From the NCBI GenBank assembly GCA_965218495.1, contig OZ244626.1:4030001-4094000 (forward strand): a stretch of DNA of 64,000 bases. Direction: 5' to 3'. The translations under genes were made by a program, and so were the position numbers. Below, piece by piece: positions 56,993 through 64,000 of this stretch; positions within the stretch are counted from its first letter, which is position 1; every line of letters begins with the position of its first letter. This DNA comes from G965218495 sp965218495 (GTDB lineage Bacteria > Bacteroidota > Rhodothermia > Rhodothermales > Bin80). The notes beneath the pieces were generated by a model. It saw only the letters and a list, made by a program, of their open reading frames with translations. It was not told the DNA's origin and searched no databases.

Positions 56993-58789
56993 CCCGGATA
57001 AATCACCAGTGTGCCAAGAATGGGAACCATAGCGCCACGTAAGTGTATGATGTGCAATCAGTTATAACCATCCTTTGCACTGCAAATGAGCAAAACAGAC
57101 TGTCATACTGAAGAGCTTCGTTTCGAGGACTTGGGACGGCGTAAAGTGGTCGGAAAGTTCGACGGCGGCCCTATGTCCTCGGACGCAGGTGCGCTGCTGT
57201 TACGGGAGGCCGACCGGATGTTCGACGTCATAGGCCGTTTTGCCGCCTGCTTCACCGACCACCGTGATCCCAGCAGGGTCGAGCATACCGTGGAGGCGAT
57301 GCTCAGGCAACGTGTCTACGCGATATGCTTGGGCTACGAAGACGTGAACGACCATGACCGTCTGCGGGACGATCCCGTGTTGGCCATGGGCGTGGGCTGC
57401 GAAGATGTAACAGGTGCGCACCGGGCACGGGAACGCGACCAGGGACATCCGCTGGCGAGTTCCAGCACACTGAACCGACTGGAGCTCGGCTCCAAAGGAG
57501 GGGCCGCATCGCATAGGTACAAGCGCATCGTAGCGGACCCTGAAAAGATCGACACCATGCTCGCGGACTTGTTCATGGATGTAACGGGCGAGCAGCCAGA
57601 GCATATCGTGTTGGATCTCGATGCTACCGATGACGCGATTCACGGCCAGCAGGAGGGGCGCTTCTTTCATGGTTACTATGGCCACTACTGCTACTTACCG
57701 CTGTACATCGTTAGCGGCAAGCATGTGCTGGCCGCTCGTCTGCGCCCCTCCAACATTGACGCATCAGCGGGCACGATAGAGGAGTTGGCGCCAGTGATAG
57801 CGCGTATCCGTGCGCGGTGGCCGCAGGTGCCCATCTGGATTCGTGCAGATGCAGGATTCTGCCGCGATGATATCATGGCATGGTGCGAAGCACAGGGCCT
57901 GCACTACATCATTGGTATGCCGCTCAATGCGCGGCTGCAACGCATCGTTGAGGAGGCTATGGAGCAGAGTCAGGCCACATGCGAGGCCAGCGGGCAGCCT
58001 TCGCGGCGCTTCCGCAGCTTCGAGTACCAGACGAAGGACAGCTGGAGCTGTGCTCGGCGCGTGATAGCCAAGGCGGAATGGCTGCCTGGACCGCGCGGCT
58101 ATAACGCGCGATTCGTGGTCACCAATTTCAGCGAAGACGCGTACGACGCGCGCACGCTATACGAAGATTTGTATTGCGCGCGTGGCGACATGGAGAACCG
58201 GCTCAAGGAGCAGCAGCTTACCCTGTTCGCTGACCGCACCTCTACGTCCATGATGGAGAGCAACCAGTTGCGCCTGTACTTCTCTACGGTCGCCAACACC
58301 CTGATGACCATCATCAAGACCTTTGGCTTGCAGGGCACCGCGATGGCGCAGGCGCAGTGCGCTACTATCCGTGTGCGGCTACTGAAGATCGCAGCACTGG
58401 TGGTGGTAAGCGTACGCCGAGTCCGCCTGCTCTTGCCCGAGGCGTATCCCTGGCAGCAACTGTTCGCGCGCGTGCTAAGCAACCTGCGCGGCGCTGTGCA
58501 CACCACCCAGGTCGGCGCGCGCGCCTCACCTTCATAGGCCGTTCCGGATCCAACTTACCCCACAGATTGATAGACGCCACATGGTGGTTGCTGGATACGT
58601 GTATCCAAGAAGCACCGGTGCGCGAACAAAAGCCTTGATTCGCGCTCGAAACATGCCCGAAACAGCGCTTGCAGCCGCCGACTAAACGCTCCAGAAGGCG
58701 GGAATCAGCATTCGCATTCCCAAACCGTGACCCACTGCCTACAGACGCCCCGAATTATGGCGATTCAAGAGCTTGCTGAGCGATGCGGG
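56993..58789 (+). mobile_element. IS1380-family element, copy B
   Basis: 1797 bp, same ends as copy A. TTAG duplications lie at 56989-56992 and 58790-58793. Excision restores the IS4 frame as GQPLDLLASVESLQQ. Confidence 0.95.
57086..58537 (+). CDS. IS1380-family transposase, copy B
   Basis: 483 residues, nearly identical to the copy A product. The frame is intact, with the same catalytic blocks: VLDLDATDDAIHG, WIRADAGFCRDD and ARGDMENRLKEQ. The start ATG lies 93 bases inside the left end. The two copies have opposite orientations 8.5 kb apart, which allows inversion of the DNA between them by homologous recombination. Confidence 0.95.
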   Translation: MSKTDCHTEELRFEDLGRRKVVGKFDGGPMSSDAGALLLREADRMFDVIGRFAACFTDHRDPSRVEHTVEAMLRQRVYAICLGYEDVNDHDRLRDDPVLAMGVGCEDVTGAHRARERDQGHPLASSSTLNRLELGSKGGAASHRYKRIVADPEKIDTMLADLFMDVTGEQPEHIVLDLDATDDAIHGQQEGRFFHGYYGHYCYLPLYIVSGKHVLAARLRPSNIDASAGTIEELAPVIARIRARWPQVPIWIRADAGFCRDDIMAWCEAQGLHYIIGMPLNARLQRIVEEAMEQSQATCEASGQPSRRFRSFEYQTKDSWSCARRVIAKAEWLPGPRGYNARFVVTNFSEDAYDARTLYEDLYCARGDMENRLKEQQLTLFADRTSTSMMESNQLRLYFSTVANTLMTIIKTFGLQGTAMAQAQCATIRVRLLKIAALVVVSVRRVRLLLPEAYPWQQLFARVLSNLRGAVHTTQVGARASPS

Positions 58790-59580
58790 TTAGCGTCGGT
58801 GGAGTCCTTACAGCAGGCTGGGGCTGTGGGAGTCTGGGCCGCAGCAGTTAAGGCAGAGATCCCCGTGAAGGGCCGTATCTGTGCGCTTCGTAAAACGGAT
58901 GAAGCGATGGAAGAGGCGCATACCAAGATTTATCAGACTGCTCAGCGGAAGGGAAAGAAGCCACGGGAAGAAACCTTGCGTTACGCCCGGTACGTCATCT
59001 TATTCACCACCTTCCCAACGGAGAAGTTTTCAGCGACCGCTGTGCTCGAGTGGTACCGACTACGCTGGCAGGTTGAACTGGTGTTCAAGCGTTTCAAATC
59101 GTTAGCCCAGCTGGGCCACCTGCCGAAGTTCGATGACGAGAGCGCGAAAGCGTGGCTATACGGGAAGTTACTGGTCGCGCTGTTGACCGAAAAGATCGTC
59201 CGTCACGCACGGACACTTTCCCCCTGGGGCTATGATGTGCGGGCGCACACCCAGTACATGGAGGGAATTCAAGTTCGCCCTCAACCAAGTCACGCGGGCG
59301 GTTGAGCCGGGATACTTCTTGGCCGAAATGATCGAGCAATGGCCCGAAATCTCGGGAATGTTGGTTGCCCCTCCAAGAGCTAGAACTAACCAAATTGAAC
59401 GCTATTTCCCCAGTAATAGAACAAGTTAGCGCTTATGGGTGTACACCACCGCACGCATACCCGTCCTCAATCACGGTGAAGTTGATCTGCGTGTTCGTGG
59501 CCTCGTGGACGTGCATTTTGACGCTTCGGAACGCAATGGTGTCTGACTCGGCGGGATTGCACATTTTCAAGTTGGGAATT

Positions 59581-59626
59581 GGAAAGTTGCTGTGGAGGTG
59601 GACCCTAGCCTCCACCACTCCTTTCC
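59581..59626 (+). promoter_or_regulatory. Two-step hairpin just upstream of the IS256-like operon
   Basis: GGAAAG...CTTTCC encloses GTGGAGG...CCTCCAC around a 10-base loop, ending 6 bases before the ATG at 59633. It could block read-through transcription or hide the start region, a common way to restrain transposase synthesis. No ribosome site is visible between hairpin and start. Confidence 0.6.
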
Positions 59627-59632
59627 AACCAT

Positions 59633-60604
59633 ATGAACCCCTCACAGCCTGTTTTGGGGAGCACTGAGGCGCCTGCAGACGCCCAGATCAATCCCTCCGG
59701 TGACGCGCGGCGGCTTCTGATGAAGCTCTGCACGCACATACTGCAACAATTGACCACCGACTGGCCCATGCCGGCAGCGCATCAGCAGCCGGTGCCACCG
59801 CCCGTAGTGATCAAGGCTTCTGCTGCGGCCCAGGACACAAAGCCAGACTCGGCGCAGTTGAATGAAGCGTGGCAGCTGTTGCATTCGCGCAGTCTGCAAG
59901 ACGACCCGATCATTGCGATCTGGCTGCGCGGGCTGTGCCCACGCGGCGTTAACATCGTTCTAGGAGCGGGTCTGACCATCACGGGCTATCGCCGCATACT
60001 TGGCCTGGTAGCGTGCTACCCTGAAAACGTCTCTGCTCTTACGTCCTTTGTGCAGTCGCTGTCCGATCGTGGTCTTTCGGCCGCCGACGGGCTGCTCTGT
60101 GTGCTGCCCAGCAGTACTGGACTTCAATCGGCGGTGCGCCAGGTGTTCGGCCCCAGGGTCGCTATACAGCGCTGTCTCAATACGCTATTGGATCAAGTCA
60201 CCTGTGGTCTTCCGGAAGACCTTGTTCCTGTGTATCGCAATCGCCTCCGCCAGGCATGGAATGGGTTCGATGCCCGGGAAGCTGAACGCGCACTCACCCG
60301 TATTCACCAGGACTTGACGCGCGTCAATCGGTCCGCAGCGAAGGTTTTATGGGAGGGCCTGGAGCAATCTCTGACGATTCAACGCACGGGCATGCTGCTC
60401 AAGCTCGACAGGGGGCTGCGCGTGATGCGCTTCATGAATGCCATCAGTCGCAAGTTGCAGACCCCGGCCAGCGCCGTTTTCCAGCGACGCGAACAGATGG
60501 CACTGTTGGAACACGAGGCTCAGCTGCGCCGTGTGGCCCATGCGGCCCATGCGGCCCATCTGCCACAACTTCGTGAGAGTCTCATCAACCTCAACGCCGT
60601 ATGA
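59633..60604 (+). CDS. Catalytically dead IS256-transposase homologue (accessory protein)
   Basis: 323 residues. Residues 95-190 align without gaps to residues 174-269 of the following transposase: LGLVACYPENVSALTSFV with LGFAESRTENSAQVESLL, and VFGPRVAIQRC with VFGDAVVFQRC. The WEGLEQSLTIQR block also matches EEGLEDTLTLHR. All catalytic acids are replaced: Asp178 by Arg99, Asp238 by Pro159, and no Glu near the IIENLN-equivalent (VMRFMNAI). The N-terminal 90 residues are proline/alanine-rich and replace the DNA-binding half. The stop overlaps the transposase ATG (ATGA). It might be a regulator, inhibitor or dimer partner of the transposase, or a domesticated relic kept by coupling; not a known family to me. 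Confidence 0.8.
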   Translation: MNPSQPVLGSTEAPADAQINPSGDARRLLMKLCTHILQQLTTDWPMPAAHQQPVPPPVVIKASAAAQDTKPDSAQLNEAWQLLHSRSLQDDPIIAIWLRGLCPRGVNIVLGAGLTITGYRRILGLVACYPENVSALTSFVQSLSDRGLSAADGLLCVLPSSTGLQSAVRQVFGPRVAIQRCLNTLLDQVTCGLPEDLVPVYRNRLRQAWNGFDAREAERALTRIHQDLTRVNRSAAKVLWEGLEQSLTIQRTGMLLKLDRGLRVMRFMNAISRKLQTPASAVFQRREQMALLEHEAQLRRVAHAAHAAHLPQLRESLINLNAV

Positions 60605-61917
60605 TGACCCATACCCCTATGCTGGATCAATCACTCATCGAGGACCTTCGCGGGCTTGCGCAAAGGAATTTCATCGGCCTGGCCAGCTGCCTTGGATATC
60701 TCGATGATCTTCTTACCAAGATGGCCACATGGGTCATGGAAGCCGAGGCCCACTTCATATGCGGCGCACGTGGGAAGCACCATAAGACAGGCTTTCAGCG
60801 CTGGGGGACGAATCCGGGTTCCATCCGCGTCGGTTTGGAGCGCATTGCGGTCCGCGTACCGCGCGTGCGGAATGTACGAACCCGAAGGGAGCGTCCTCTG
60901 CAAACGTACCGCCTCTTGCGCGAGCGTGGGCTTATGGACCGGGAAAGCGTGGTAAGAAGGTTGCTGTGTGGACTGTCGCGGCGCAATTACAGGCAGGCGG
61001 CCCAAGTCTTCACCGATAGTATGGGGTTGAGTGCCAGCAGCATTGGCAACGCCTTCGTTACGCAGACGGCAGCGCTACTGAAGGCATTTGAGACGCGCCG
61101 CTTCGATCAGCACACCTTTGCGGTGCTCCTGCTTGATGGCAAGTATTTGGCTGGTGTGCAGATGATCGTAGCGATGGGCATCACGACCGAGGGCGAGAAG
61201 GTCGTCCTGGGCTTTGCGGAAAGCCGTACCGAGAACAGTGCGCAGGTGGAATCGCTGTTGCAGGATCTGTTGCATCGGGGCTTCACCCATACCGACAAGC
61301 TGTTGGTACAGGTGGACGGCAGCCGCGGGCTTCGCAAGGGGATCGGCGCGGTGTTTGGGGATGCGGTCGTATTCCAGCGCTGCCAATGGCACAAGCGTAC
61401 CAATGTGACGCGTCACATCAAAAACGAGCCAGTGGCCACGCATATGAAGCGTCGGCTTCAGGCGGCATGGGAGCTACCCACGTACAAGGAGGCACGGGCG
61501 GCACTTGCGTCGCTGCATGGAGCGCTGCAGCGATCGTATCCGAAAGCCGCACGCAGTCTGGAGGAGGGTTTGGAGGATACGCTGACACTTCACCGGTTGG
61601 GGGTGCGGAACCAGGCTGTCAGAGACAGTCTGAAGACGACGAACATCATCGAGAACCTCAACAGCATTATTGCGAACCGATCACGGAACGTGAAGCGCTG
61701 GAGATCATCGGGGATGCGTCAGCGCTGGTGCGGGGCGATATTCATGCAGTACGAGTCGAATCTGAAGCCGATACGCCGGGAGGACATGAAGGAGCTGACC
61801 AAGGTCCTGAGCACCTCCGGGGGTCGATGGGTTAGTGGGGATTCGGCCTGCCGGCCCCAGGGGGCTGCAAAGGCAACACCTGCCGCTGGATGCCCCCGCG
61901 CAGTAGTGCGCTGCTGA
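60601..61917 (+). CDS. IS256-family (Mutator-type) transposase
   Basis: 438 residues. The DDE triad is complete: Asp178 in LLLDGKYLAG, Asp238 in VQVDGSRGLRKGI and Glu350 in NIIENLNSIIANR. The FQRCQWHKRTNV motif of the IS256 family is present. The start overlaps the previous stop by 4 bases (ATGA), so its translation is probably coupled to the dead homologue. Frame intact; likely active. The C-terminal ~25 residues are low-complexity. Confidence 0.93.
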   Translation: MMTHTPMLDQSLIEDLRGLAQRNFIGLASCLGYLDDLLTKMATWVMEAEAHFICGARGKHHKTGFQRWGTNPGSIRVGLERIAVRVPRVRNVRTRRERPLQTYRLLRERGLMDRESVVRRLLCGLSRRNYRQAAQVFTDSMGLSASSIGNAFVTQTAALLKAFETRRFDQHTFAVLLLDGKYLAGVQMIVAMGITTEGEKVVLGFAESRTENSAQVESLLQDLLHRGFTHTDKLLVQVDGSRGLRKGIGAVFGDAVVFQRCQWHKRTNVTRHIKNEPVATHMKRRLQAAWELPTYKEARAALASLHGALQRSYPKAARSLEEGLEDTLTLHRLGVRNQAVRDSLKTTNIIENLNSIIANRSRNVKRWRSSGMRQRWCGAIFMQYESNLKPIRREDMKELTKVLSTSGGRWVSGDSACRPQGAAKATPAAGCPRAVVRC

Positions 61918-62050
61918 CGCTGGCATAACGCAAAACCCGCAGCTGTCTGGACGCTCTGAGGCGCTGCACCGTGCCAAGATCGCCGCTTACGCGTGCGATC
62001 AGAGGATGCCTGCGGGATATCGTGCCCGGAAAGTCACTCCACGAGCCTGC

Positions 62051-62299
62051 CTACGCCCGAAAATCCGCGTGTGAGCACGCAATTGGGCCCACATAGGCAT
62101 GCACCGCCCCATTTGCACCCATACTCTCGGCCCGAAGCGCAATCCATTGCCAAAAGATATCTACTTTGAGGGCCCATCTCGGCAGAAGCCGCCGAAACCC
62201 AACTAAATTTTGTGCAATCCCCTCGGCGAGGTCGTACTCAAGGTCCATTGTGTAGGAGTCACGAATGATCATTCCAAGCCCCGTCAGCGTGAACCCCAA
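62051..62299 (-). CDS. Hypothetical protein or gene fragment
   Basis: 82 residues (GLGMIIRDSYTMDLEYDLAE, NLVGFRRLLPRWALKVDIFW) with protein-like composition and codon use, but no family recognised. No ribosome site is visible. It may be the 3' remnant of a larger gene broken by the neighbouring insertions. Confidence 0.35.
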   Translation of the reverse strand: MGFTLTGLGMIIRDSYTMDLEYDLAEGIAQNLVGFRRLLPRWALKVDIFWQWIALRAESMGANGAVHAYVGPIACSHADFRA

Positions 62300-62383
62300 A
62301 TTGAACTATGAAATGCAACGGTGCAGGTTTTTAACGAGCCGTGAGAGAAGTTTAAGATGTCGATTAGCATGAGTCGTTAGGAT

Positions 62384-62419
62384 GAGCGGGCGGCGCTTTT
62401 TAAAAAGCGCCGCCCGCTC
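62384..62419. repeat. 36-bp perfect palindrome
   Basis: GAGCGGGCGGCGCTTTTT followed by its exact complement. The hairpin stem is very GC-rich with an A/T centre and no trailing U-tract. It lies 160 bases downstream of the IS30 transposase and could act as a transcription terminator in both directions or as a protein-binding site. Confidence 0.9.
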
Positions 62420-62580
62420 GAAGGGTTTCGTTCATTTTCGTTGGGAGATTTGTGGTTCTGGGGTGATTGGACCTGGTCATTGGCCCGCGCGCGGGCCGGC
62501 CGGCCCTTTGGACGAACCTCAGGTCGTGCACACCGCAACTACGCTGGCGCAGCCGACTTGCTGCTGTGTACGGGGCGGGC

Positions 62581-63552
62581 TCAGACGGCGTGCAGGGCGG
62601 CCGCAAACGCTTCTGCGGGCGTTTCGAACTGCAGCACCTTGCGCGGGCGGTGGTTGAGACGGTCGGTCACCTTGCGCACCGCGCTGTGGCTGACCTGCGT
62701 AAAGCGCGACCGCTTCGGAAAGTATTCCCGCACCGGACCGTTCGTGTGTTCGCTCAAGCCCCGCTGCCACGACGCGTACGCGTCCGCAGAGTAGACGGTG
62801 GCGTCCGGCCGTTGGGCCACGTACGCGTGCTGCGCGAATTCCATGCCGTTATCGGCGGCGATGGTATGTACAATATTCCGGTAGGGCCGCAACAGGCGCA
62901 CCATGGCCCGCTTGACCGTCTCCGCACGCCTGTCCGGCAGTTTGCCCATCCACACATACTTGGTCGTTCGCTCCACCAGCATAAGCAGATAGCCCTTGTG
63001 CTTTTGGCCGAATATGAAATCGGCCTCCCAGTCGCCGACTCGCACCTTCGCATCGACTATGGGTGGACGTTCGCCAATGCCCGTGCGGTCCGGAATCTTG
63101 CTGCAGCCTGCGTGCGTGTATTTGCGGCGCTGCTTGCCCTTGTGCCGCAAGTACCTGTACAACGTGCCGCCCGCGGCACGGTCCCGCGCAATCAGCACGT
63201 AGAACCACTTGGCCGACAGGCTAATGCCCGTCTCCCACGCCCGGTGCTGGCCCGCAATTTGCTCCGGACTCCAGCCCTGGCGCAACAACGGCCAGATCCC
63301 CGTCTCCCACAGTATCGGCGCCATGTAACGCCCCATGCTGGACGCCGCACTGCGCCGCTTGTATGCAACTGTCTCTTCATAGTTGGGTTCGTAGCCGCCG
63401 CGCGGCCGCAGGTTGCGGTCCAACTCCCGCTTGATCGTCGACTGAGCGCGCCCCAAATGCGCCGCAATCTTGCGAAGGGAATACCCTTGCTTCAGTAGTG
63501 CGTATTGCTGGTGGCGTTCGCCCGCGTCCAGGTGATGGTGCCTTTTGGCCAT
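62581..63552 (-). CDS. IS30-family transposase
   Basis: 323 residues. The N-terminal helix-turn-helix (LLKQGYSLRKIAAHLGRAQS then TIKREL) is typical of IS30. The DDE domain has Asp in VGDWEADFIFGQKHKG, Asp in IAADNGMEFAQH and Glu in GLSEHTNGPVREYFPK. The C-terminal LNHRPRKVLQFETPAEAF is the family tail. Frame intact. Inverted repeats were not identified, so element limits are left open. Confidence 0.95.
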   Translation of the reverse strand: MAKRHHHLDAGERHQQYALLKQGYSLRKIAAHLGRAQSTIKRELDRNLRPRGGYEPNYEETVAYKRRSAASSMGRYMAPILWETGIWPLLRQGWSPEQIAGQHRAWETGISLSAKWFYVLIARDRAAGGTLYRYLRHKGKQRRKYTHAGCSKIPDRTGIGERPPIVDAKVRVGDWEADFIFGQKHKGYLLMLVERTTKYVWMGKLPDRRAETVKRAMVRLLRPYRNIVHTIAADNGMEFAQHAYVAQRPDATVYSADAYASWQRGLSEHTNGPVREYFPKRSRFTQVSHSAVRKVTDRLNHRPRKVLQFETPAEAFAAALHAV

Positions 63553-64000
63553 GGATAACCCGTTTGGTGGAACTCACGGATTATCGCCATTGCCTGAACC
63601 GAACGCGCCCCCTTCACCCCTTTTTTGCACGTCAGGCACGCAGAATGCAAATTACAGGGTGTTGCTTTTCACTGTTCAATTGGCGCTTTACTCGCTTGTC
63701 CATTCAATCGCCGACCTCACCGGCACTTTGGTATATACTCGCCCAAAAAACCGCTTGGTGCGGCTACCAAGAGCCAGTTGCCTAGCAATCCTGCTGCCAT
63801 TGACTGCAGTGCCACCTATTGCTGTTGTCGCACTTGGCCGTGCACCTTGCCCCGGCACGTGACCGCGCCGCACAGTCTCATGCCGGCGGTCCGAAAACAA
63901 CTGTTTCAGTTGGCCCCCGCACTTTCCTCGTGTATGACTACTTGCGGGAACGGATCGTTGGTAACCGAGAACACATAGCTGGAATCAATTCCACGCACAC
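63553..64000. other. Right-edge region without a confident gene
   Basis: Contains copy 2 of the ~70-bp repeat. A frame ending at 63978 could give a short exported peptide (FQLAPALSSCMTTCGNGSLV) but it stops soon after. Confidence 0.4.
63903..63973 (+). repeat. Dispersed ~70-bp repeat, copy 2
   Basis: Counterpart of 39024-39093. The shared core reads GTTTCAGTTGGCC, then ATGACTACTTGCGGGA and GGTAACCGAGAACAC. Both copies lie in gene-free DNA beside IS-rich segments. Confidence 0.65.

Larger units (their letters stand above)
56637..59429 (+). pseudogene. IS4-family transposase, deleted, frameshifted and split by IS1380-B
   Basis: The N-terminal part (DWGVLALFLPANWQQLAVN, LLRTLLIHFGCG) jumps out of frame at about 56812 into the central part (ESFKQFPVRAGDYILADRGY). 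That is an internal deletion of the segment holding the first catalytic Asp. The frame is then cut by IS1380-B after GQPLDLLA. It resumes as SVESLQQAGAVGVWAAAV through LRWQVELVFKRFKSLAQLGH, which holds the Glu, and shifts frame again near 59255 before FALNQVTRAVEPGYFLAEMI. It is therefore dead independently of the IS1380 insertion. Confidence 0.9.
56442..59436 (+). mobile_element. IS4-family element with 13-bp target duplication, carrying IS1380-B
   Basis: Inverted repeats ATAAGCGCTAACTTGTT at 56442 and the complement ending at 59436. The 13-bp duplication GGGTGTACACCAC lies at 56429-56441 and 59437-59449, in the length range known for IS4. Net length without IS1380-B is about 1.19 kb, short for the family because of an internal deletion. 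Confidence 0.93.
59633..61917 (+). mobile_element. Two-gene IS256-like element (coding span; ends not mapped)
   Basis: Two overlapping genes, the first a catalytically empty transposase homologue and the second a complete IS256-family transposase. I found no convincing terminal repeats by eye. Confidence 0.75.
61918..62580. other. Intergenic region with a short minus-strand frame and a perfect palindrome
   Basis: Apart from the two entries below, nothing else is recognisable here. The right end of the IS256-like element and the left end of the IS30 element must lie inside. Confidence 0.5.

Noticed and set aside
59437..59645. Minus-strand frame ending in GYACGGVHP across the IS4 target site
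   Set aside because: Protein-like in part, but no family is recognised and it cannot be followed convincingly into the left flank after removing the IS4 element.
62467..63498. A 343-codon plus-strand frame over the IS30 transposase
   Set aside because: Arginine-rich antisense shadow; the minus strand encodes a textbook IS30 transposase.

Overview
The window looks like chromosomal DNA of a GC-rich, secretion-oriented member of the Bacteroidota/Rhodothermota lineage. The evidence is a giant secreted protease ending in a type IX secretion (Por) sorting domain with the NYPNPF motif, a broken SusC-like TonB-dependent receptor, several Tat-exported or lipoprotein sugar enzymes, and sulfatases with a GH10 xylanase. 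Assignment below phylum is inference. No rRNA, tRNA or CRISPR array was seen.

Positions 1-39,500 are mostly a glycan and sugar catabolic island. It holds two 3-keto-sugar style gene sets: Gfo/Idh/MocA oxidoreductases, xylose-isomerase-like TIM-barrel proteins, DUF1080 proteins, ThuA with a soluble sugar dehydrogenase, a beta-propeller lactonase, a beta-hydroxyacid dehydrogenase and an aldo/keto reductase. It also holds a CBM9-like sugar binder, three sulfatases, a fused SGNH/PVC-type dehydrogenase/cytochrome c protein and a GH10 xylanase. A plausible joint role is to desulfate and cleave an algal or plant polysaccharide outside the cytoplasm and to oxidise, split and isomerise the released sugars. 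Interspersed are an S8-LRR protease, a PDDEXK-like nuclease, an amidohydrolase, a dead IS1595 and an IS1380-like transposase.

Positions 39,500-43,250 hold a TonB-dependent receptor gene destroyed by a clean ISL3 insertion (8-bp target duplication) and then fused to a degenerate IS1634-family transposase. Positions 43,250-45,350 are a short cargo stretch of small unrecognised genes on alternating strands, including a 58-residue two-helix membrane protein and a 155-residue three-helix membrane protein.

Positions 45,500-63,600 are almost entirely transposons, arranged as a Russian doll. An IS66 is interrupted by an IS1634-family element (called X here) that is flanked by a 205-bp direct repeat. 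Element X is itself interrupted by an IS1380 (copy A) and by an IS110; the IS110 is interrupted by a second IS1634-like element (B). Removing each insert at its target duplication or core dinucleotide restores every outer reading frame exactly: tnpC 519 codons, X 558 codons, IS110 381 codons. Next comes an IS4-family relic with a 13-bp target duplication carrying IS1380 copy B, which has the same 1797-bp length as copy A and sits in the same 8-bp target. It is followed by a two-gene IS256-like element whose first gene encodes a transposase homologue lacking all three catalytic acids, translationally coupled to an intact transposase, and finally an IS30 transposase. This load of young, nested insertions suggests a genome in an IS expansion, as seen in host-restricted or symbiotic lineages (inference).
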